Under the pieces are notes generated by a model, which saw nothing but the letters and a program-made list of their open reading frames with translations, was not told where the DNA came from and searched no databases. Both the position numbers and the translations under genes were made by a program. From an uncultured bacterium (GTDB lineage Bacteria > Patescibacteriota > Saccharimonadia > Saccharimonadales > CAIOMD01), in NCBI GenBank assembly GCA_903880655.1, contig CAIRQE010000016.1, positions 1-17,599 on the forward strand: 17,599 nucleotides of DNA, written 5' to 3'. Shown here one piece after another: positions 13,042-17,599 of this stretch. Every line of letters starts with the position of its first letter. The first letter of the stretch is position 1.

Positions 13042-13659
13042 ATGAATTATTCTATTTGTATTTCGGGGGCTTCTGGTGGAGAGACCGTTACATCCTCACG
13101 AACACTAGCAGAGCGACTCGGGGCTGCTGTTGCGAATGCCGGACACGTCGTCACAACTGGAGCTACGCTAGGCCTGCCCTTTTACGCCGCTCGTGCAGCC
13201 TTTAAGGTAGGTGGGATGAGTATAGGGTTCTCACCAGCAGGCTCACTGCAAGAACATGTTTTCAAATATAGGCTACCCATAGGTGTTTTTAGCTATATCA
13301 ACTACACTGGCATGCATTACGTGGGAAGGGATGTCTATCTTGTTCAGTCTAGTGATGCAGTTATAACTGTAGGGGGGCGTTTTGGCAGCCTTCATGAGTT
13401 CACGTCAGCACTCGAATCTAATATGCCCTGCGGATTTCTTATAGGTAGTGGCGGAGCTGCGGATATGATACCTGACTTAATGGAGAAGCTCGAAGTTCCG
13501 CATAGAAATATGATTATATTTGACGAAAACCCAGAAGAACTTGTTAAAAAAGTAATAGCTAAATTAGATGAATTGAATAAGGGTATTGATACCGCGGCTC
13601 TTGCCAATAAATGGTTTCTCAGCGGAGAAGAAGGCCAGAATAGTTCTAATAAAGGTTAG
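13042..13659 (+). CDS. SLOG/LOG-family nucleotide-binding protein
   Basis: This 205-residue Rossmann-like protein has features of the SLOG superfamily (lysine decarboxylase-like/LOG, TIGR00725-type, DprA-related). CISGASGGE at 6-14 is the first glycine-rich loop, VVTTGATLGLPFYAARAA at 36-53 is the segment that follows a buried strand, and VQSSDAVITVGGRFGSLHEF at 101-120 corresponds to the GGxGTxxE nucleotide motif. Enzymes of this fold release bases from nucleoside monophosphates, and others sense nucleotide or ADP-ribose-like signals. The GG-RFGSLHE sequence keeps the glutamate but has an extra residue relative to PGGxGTxxE, so activity is uncertain. It directly follows the 418-residue gene (TAG then ATG). 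Its stop overlaps that of the convergent histidine kinase gene by four bases. Confidence 0.8.
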   Translation: MNYSICISGASGGETVTSSRTLAERLGAAVANAGHVVTTGATLGLPFYAARAAFKVGGMSIGFSPAGSLQEHVFKYRLPIGVFSYINYTGMHYVGRDVYLVQSSDAVITVGGRFGSLHEFTSALESNMPCGFLIGSGGAADMIPDLMEKLEVPHRNMIIFDENPEELVKKVIAKLDELNKGIDTAALANKWFLSGEEGQNSSNKG

Positions 13660-15797
13660 GTGTTCGGCTCCTTGGCAATAGGTAATGTAAAGCCAAATGT
13701 TGAACCAACTCCAGGTTCTGATTCAAAAATTATTTTTCCACCGTGATCTTCTATGACTCTTTTTGAAAGGTATAGTCCTATTCCTGAACCATCAGGCCTG
13801 ATTTTCTTAGCGTTATCTGCACGGAAGAACTTAGTGAACAGTTTTTCTTTTTGATCTTTGGGAACCCCGATTCCGTTATCGACAACCTTAAATGTAACGA
13901 TGTTATTCTCGTATTTTAAATAAATATTAATTTTTCCTTCTGGTGAATAATCGATCGCATTATTAATAAAGTTAGAAATAACTTGCTGCATTTTGATTTT
14001 GTCAAAAGTAAACTTAGGTATAAAAGCACTTGGTAGGTGGTAATCCATTAAAACCTTTTTTTCGATAGCACTATCTTTGTGTTGGTCAACTTCAGTAGTA
14101 ATTAATCCCTGCAAATCAGCAAGGTTCATATCAAGGTGGAATTTTCCTGCAGACATTCTGCTTATATTCAATAGGTCGTTGATAAGAGATTTCATGACGT
14201 TTATTCTTTCAACAGAAGCGTTAAGTTTAGATTTTAATTTATCATTCATTTCACCGTAATAACCTTGTGCTGCCATTGTCACGTATCCATCGATAGCTGC
14301 TAATGGAGTAGTGAGCTGATGCGATGCCATTGATATGAAATCATCTTTCGCAACATCAGCGTCGCGAAGTTTTTCATTGGCTGCTATTAATTCTTTGGTT
14401 GCGTCATTAACTTTATTTTGCAAACTTACATTGAAATTTTGAATAAGAGAAAAAGCTTTTGAGTTTTGGATAGCTAAAGTCAGCTCATTAGCTACCATTG
14501 TAATCCCTTTGATATCAGCATTATCAAAGAAAGAACCATTTCTTTTTGGGCCAATAGCCAGATAGCCAATTATTTCATTCTGTAATTTAAGTGGTAAAAA
14601 TATTGAAAATTGGAAGCTTCTCAAAATTTTCTTTACATTGCCTGCGCCAATTTCATCCTCAACTAGCAAATCTTCTCCAAGATAATCGAGGTATTTTTTT
14701 AGATCTCTAAGGTTATATTTAATATCATAGCCCCCAATGTAGTAGATTTCTTTTTGATCAAGAACAATTATAGAAGTTCTGTTTACTTTCATTCGTGAAT
14801 TTATTAAGTCAACAATTTCCCTCGATAATTTCATAAGATTAATTTCGGAAGATATAATTTTTGCCGCTTCCTCGATTAGATTGGCTGGATTGTACTTATC
14901 TTGTTGAAATAATTTATCTGTAAAACGTGCTGTAAATTTCTGAAGCGGAAAGAAAAGGAAGGCTAAAACGACAGCAGCGGTAATGAAATAAATTTGTTGC
15001 AGAGACGAAAGAGTAAGATGGGGGAATATTACATTACTTAGTTTGATAGCTGCAACACCAAAGAGGCTTACGACAATAAAAAGAGCTGTTAAATAGCCAA
15101 AGGTTCGGACTGCGATAGCTTTAATATCGAACATCCGATGCCAAAAAATTGCGTAAGCAACTGCTGCAACGAGTATAAGAAGTGCCGGAGTTCCAACTAA
15201 AACTCCATATTGACTTATATGAAATTCGGGCAAGACAATTTGTGTTACGAGGTTTATTACTACTGAAATAGTGATTCCTGTAATCATGACTCTAATTTGC
15301 TGTTTAACAAGTTTTTCTGCAGTTTTCTGGTATTTAAATAAAATGGTAAAGGATATGGCGAACATAATCAGGAAGTAGACAAGTGTAAGCCATAAGAGTG
15401 GTCCAGGTCCAGATATTACACTTCCTTCAGCTGTTCTTTCGATTGTTTTAACAACGTAGGGAGTAAAACCTATGACTGCAAGGATTAACGCAGCAATCCA
15501 AGCGATTGTATTTTGCACATTAGTAATAGCTATTTTTGCATAACTAGCGCTAAACATAAGGAATGCAAGAGGAATAAAGATAGCTGCCGATGCTGCAGCT
15601 CGAGTAAAAACTAGAGCAAAGCTTGTATTAGGTAATTCAGATACAAAGGCACATGCAATATATGCAAAAATAGAAAGATCAAAAAAAATGAAGCTCGATG
15701 TTTGGCGAGATTTGATATTTCGCGATGCAACTAAAATTGCCAGTACCAGCAATGTTACAAGAGTAATCGTAAATGTAGATAGATTAATAATTGACAT
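13656..15797 (-). CDS. Membrane sensor histidine kinase (multi-TM, GAF, HisKA, HATPase)
   Basis: The protein has 713 residues. About seven hydrophobic helices occupy 4-220 and two further ones lie near 230-251 and 268-286, resembling the 7TM-type histidine kinase sensor region. A GAF-like domain follows (about 303-448), then a coiled-coil linker (450-485) and the HisKA domain. The phosphoacceptor His493 is in SHQLTTP. The catalytic domain shows the N box NFINNAIDYSPEG (609-621), G1 DNGIG (640-644), F box FTKFFRA (654-660) and G2 GSGIGLYLSKR (670-680). It should autophosphorylate in response to a membrane or cytosolic signal, but no response regulator gene lies beside it. A TATAAA box about 12-17 bases before the ATG suggests a very short leader; no Shine-Dalgarno site is present. 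It is divergent from uvrB and overlaps the SLOG gene end by four bases. Confidence 0.95.
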   Translation of the reverse strand: MSIINLSTFTITLVTLLVLAILVASRNIKSRQTSSFIFFDLSIFAYIACAFVSELPNTSFALVFTRAAASAAIFIPLAFLMFSASYAKIAITNVQNTIAWIAALILAVIGFTPYVVKTIERTAEGSVISGPGPLLWLTLVYFLIMFAISFTILFKYQKTAEKLVKQQIRVMITGITISVVINLVTQIVLPEFHISQYGVLVGTPALLILVAAVAYAIFWHRMFDIKAIAVRTFGYLTALFIVVSLFGVAAIKLSNVIFPHLTLSSLQQIYFITAAVVLAFLFFPLQKFTARFTDKLFQQDKYNPANLIEEAAKIISSEINLMKLSREIVDLINSRMKVNRTSIIVLDQKEIYYIGGYDIKYNLRDLKKYLDYLGEDLLVEDEIGAGNVKKILRSFQFSIFLPLKLQNEIIGYLAIGPKRNGSFFDNADIKGITMVANELTLAIQNSKAFSLIQNFNVSLQNKVNDATKELIAANEKLRDADVAKDDFISMASHQLTTPLAAIDGYVTMAAQGYYGEMNDKLKSKLNASVERINVMKSLINDLLNISRMSAGKFHLDMNLADLQGLITTEVDQHKDSAIEKKVLMDYHLPSAFIPKFTFDKIKMQQVISNFINNAIDYSPEGKINIYLKYENNIVTFKVVDNGIGVPKDQKEKLFTKFFRADNAKKIRPDGSGIGLYLSKRVIEDHGGKIIFESEPGVGSTFGFTLPIAKEPNT

Positions 15798-15808
15798 ACA
15801 CGTCTATT

Positions 15809-15814
15809 TTTATA
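15809..15814 (-). promoter_or_regulatory. Possible -10 box of the histidine kinase gene
   Basis: On the minus strand this reads TATAAA, ending 11 bases before ATG 15797. Transcription would begin about five bases before the start codon. No Shine-Dalgarno site and no clear -35 box are seen. Confidence 0.35.
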
Positions 15815-15965
15815 TTCTCACCCTATAAAACTTATGCTAATAGTTTAACACTTAATACTAAATCGTAGTCATTTTTATGCACAGTTTTATGTATTTTATT
15901 TCAATAAATGGTGGGTTATATATTTGTGGCCCCGATAATCTATTTCTAAGCGTTTACTCCTCGGT

Positions 15966-15971
15966 TATACT
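15966..15971 (+). promoter_or_regulatory. -10 box giving a leaderless uvrB transcript
   Basis: TATACT ends six bases before GTG 15978, so transcription would begin at the start codon. No ribosome binding site lies between. No LexA-type operator is evident in the 180-base region (15798-15977) shared with the divergent kinase gene. Confidence 0.5.
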
Positions 15972-15977
15972 AATTGA

Positions 15978-17599
15978 GTGAAAGATACTTTTAAGCTTGT
16001 AACAGAATACAATCCTACAGGAGATCAGCCTACTGCCATTAAGGCCTTAGTTGATAATTTTTCTAATGGAGAAAAGAAACAGGTTTTGCTTGGCGTAACA
16101 GGATCAGGTAAAACTTTTACGATGGCAAATGTCATTCAGCAGCTGCAGAAGCCAACTTTAGTTCTTGCGCACAATAAGACACTTGCAGCGCAACTATATA
16201 ACGAATTCAAGAATTTCTTTCCAGATAATGAAGTACATTATTTTGTAAGCTATTTTGACTATTATCAGCCCGAGGCATACATAGCGAGAAGTGATACTTA
16301 TATTGAAAAAGATAGCCAAATTAATGAAGAAATAGATAGATTACGCCACGCAGCAACAAGCGCACTCCTCAGTCGGAAGGACGTTATTATCGTCGCTAGC
16401 GTAAGTTGTATTTATGGTATTGGTTCTGTTGATGACTATGGAGCTATGGCGATCAAGGTGAAAGTTGGTGAAAAAAGAGTCCGCGATAAATTTATGCGCC
16501 AGCTCACAGATATTCAATATAAGCGTAACGATGTAGCACTAGGGCGAAGCACATTTCGTGTAAGAGGAGATGTCATTGACGTATTCCCAACTGGTGAAGA
16601 GGTTGCATATAGAATTGAATTCTTTGGAGATGAGATTGAAAAAATTACTCAAATTAACCCGCTCACAGGAGAAGTAGAAAGAAAATTAGAAGCGCATACT
16701 ATTTTCCCGGGTAGTCACTACGTAACACCACACGAAAAAATGAAGCACGCACTTGTCCACATAGAAAATGAACTCAAGGAGCGGCTTACTTATTTCAATA
16801 AGAATAATCTGCTTCTTGAAGCACAACGTCTTGAGCAAAGAACTCGTTTTGACATTGAAATGATGGAAGAGACGGGCTTTGTTAAAGGTATCGAAAATTA
16901 CTCCCGATATCTTACTAATCGTGAACCAGGCGAACAACCTGCAACCCTAATGGATTATTTTCCAGATGATTATTTAATGCTTATTGATGAAAGTCATATG
17001 ACACTTCCTCAGGTTCGTGGAATGTACAATGGAGATCGGGCTAGAAAAGAAGTATTAGTTGAACATGGCTTTCGCTTACCAAGCGCACTGGACAATAGGC
17101 CCCTTACTTTTACAGAATTTGAGCGACACCTAAATCAGACAATTTATGTTTCAGCAACTCCAGCAGACTATGAACTCAGTAGATCACCAACCCCAATACA
17201 ACAGGTAATCCGCCCAACTGGTTTACTTGATCCGGAAATTATTATAAAACCAGTCGAAGGTCAAATAGATGATTTAATTAGCGAAATTAGAGATAGAATC
17301 ACCAAGAAACAACGTGTTCTCGTTACGACACTCACTAAGCGGATGGCTGAGGATCTCAAGGAATATCTCGAGGGTCTTGCTATCAAAGTTCAGTATCTTC
17401 ATAGTGACGTAGATACTTTGGAGAGAACTGATATATTAAGGGATTTGCGGCTGGGTATCTATGATGTGCTCATCGGGATTAACTTGTTAAGAGAAGGCCT
17501 AGATCTTCCAGAAGTTAGCTTAGTGACAATACTAGATGCAGACAAAGAAGGCTTCCTTCGTAGTGAATCAGCGTTAATCCAAACAATTGGGCGAGCGGC
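15978..17599 (+). CDS. uvrB: Excinuclease ABC subunit B (3' truncated)
   Basis: The frame is open to the window end, with 540 codons of an expected roughly 650-700. Landmarks are NPTGDQP (12-18, the Q motif), Walker A GVTGSGKT (39-46), LAHNKTLAAQLYNEF, and the YFDYYQPEAY beta-hairpin used to probe damaged DNA. Further on come the helicase box DESH, YVSATP, GLLDPEI, and motifs V and VI (LLREGLDLPEVS, QTIGRA) at the end. UvrB verifies damage handed over by UvrA and recruits UvrC for nucleotide excision repair. The start is GTG 15978; an in-frame TGA lies immediately before it (15975-15977), so no longer form exists. The missing part would hold the rest of the helicase domain and the UvrC-binding UVR domain. 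The gene appears to be read from a leaderless message. Confidence 0.97.
   Translation, partial: MKDTFKLVTEYNPTGDQPTAIKALVDNFSNGEKKQVLLGVTGSGKTFTMANVIQQLQKPTLVLAHNKTLAAQLYNEFKNFFPDNEVHYFVSYFDYYQPEAYIARSDTYIEKDSQINEEIDRLRHAATSALLSRKDVIIVASVSCIYGIGSVDDYGAMAIKVKVGEKRVRDKFMRQLTDIQYKRNDVALGRSTFRVRGDVIDVFPTGEEVAYRIEFFGDEIEKITQINPLTGEVERKLEAHTIFPGSHYVTPHEKMKHALVHIENELKERLTYFNKNNLLLEAQRLEQRTRFDIEMMEETGFVKGIENYSRYLTNREPGEQPATLMDYFPDDYLMLIDESHMTLPQVRGMYNGDRARKEVLVEHGFRLPSALDNRPLTFTEFERHLNQTIYVSATPADYELSRSPTPIQQVIRPTGLLDPEIIIKPVEGQIDDLISEIRDRITKKQRVLVTTLTKRMAEDLKEYLEGLAIKVQYLHSDVDTLERTDILRDLRLGIYDVLIGINLLREGLDLPEVSLVTILDADKEGFLRSESALIQTIGRA

Noticed and set aside
1..17599. CRISPR arrays, tRNA or rRNA genes, insertion sequences, attachment sites
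   Set aside because: No regularly spaced repeats, cloverleaf-like segments, transposase-like proteins or long terminal inverted repeats were seen on reading both strands; a dedicated tRNA scan was not possible.

Overview
The window is a gene-dense, AT-rich bacterial fragment using the standard genetic code: TGA ends the rpiB and transketolase-N genes, and no in-frame TGA interrupts a conserved domain. Several traits suggest a member of the Patescibacteria/CPR, most plausibly Saccharibacteria (TM7). These are very short or absent intergenic gaps, leaderless-looking promoters, central carbon metabolism packed into one cluster (GAPDH, RpiB, epimerase-like protein, split transketolase, class II aldolase, PfkB-type kinase), single-TM surface proteins, and a glutathione-independent redoxin/reductase pair. 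The lineage is an inference from content and layout, not proved.

Layout. 1-1035: 3' end of an AcrB-type RND transporter. 1110-3510: a same-strand redox/envelope block with a membrane-anchored FKBP prolyl isomerase, a YruB-type glutaredoxin, thioredoxin reductase and an anchored fasciclin-domain protein. 3511-4523, minus strand: a glycerophosphodiester phosphodiesterase followed by an anchored cytochrome-b5-fold protein. 4566-5526: inorganic pyrophosphatase overlapped by a Nudix hydrolase. 5527-5783: a promoter region containing a possible 25-residue hydrophobic microprotein. 5784-11746: the sugar-phosphate cluster. 11785-13659: an unrecognised 418-residue protein directly abutting a SLOG/LOG-family nucleotide-binding protein. 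13656-15797, minus strand: a large membrane sensor histidine kinase. 15978-17599: uvrB, running off the window end.

How the genes fit together. The sugar cluster could interconvert pentose and triose/hexose phosphates (RpiB, epimerase, transketolase, aldolase), with GAPDH feeding lower glycolysis. The PfkB kinase may supply fructose-1,6-bisphosphate or phosphorylate a salvaged sugar or nucleoside. Transaldolase, triose-phosphate isomerase and a classical phosphofructokinase are not in this window. Thioredoxin reductase probably reduces the adjacent glutaredoxin-like protein.

Transcription and translation signals fall into two classes. Some genes have clear Shine-Dalgarno sites (FKBP, glutaredoxin, trxB, ppa, transketolase-C, fba). 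Others have a TATACT/TACAAT-like -10 box placed so that transcription would begin at or within a few bases of the start codon (epimerase-like, PfkB kinase, uvrB, GDPD, possibly the histidine kinase). I saw no convincing intrinsic terminator, no tRNA or rRNA, no CRISPR array and no insertion sequence. There is no gene-free stretch longer than about 300 bases.
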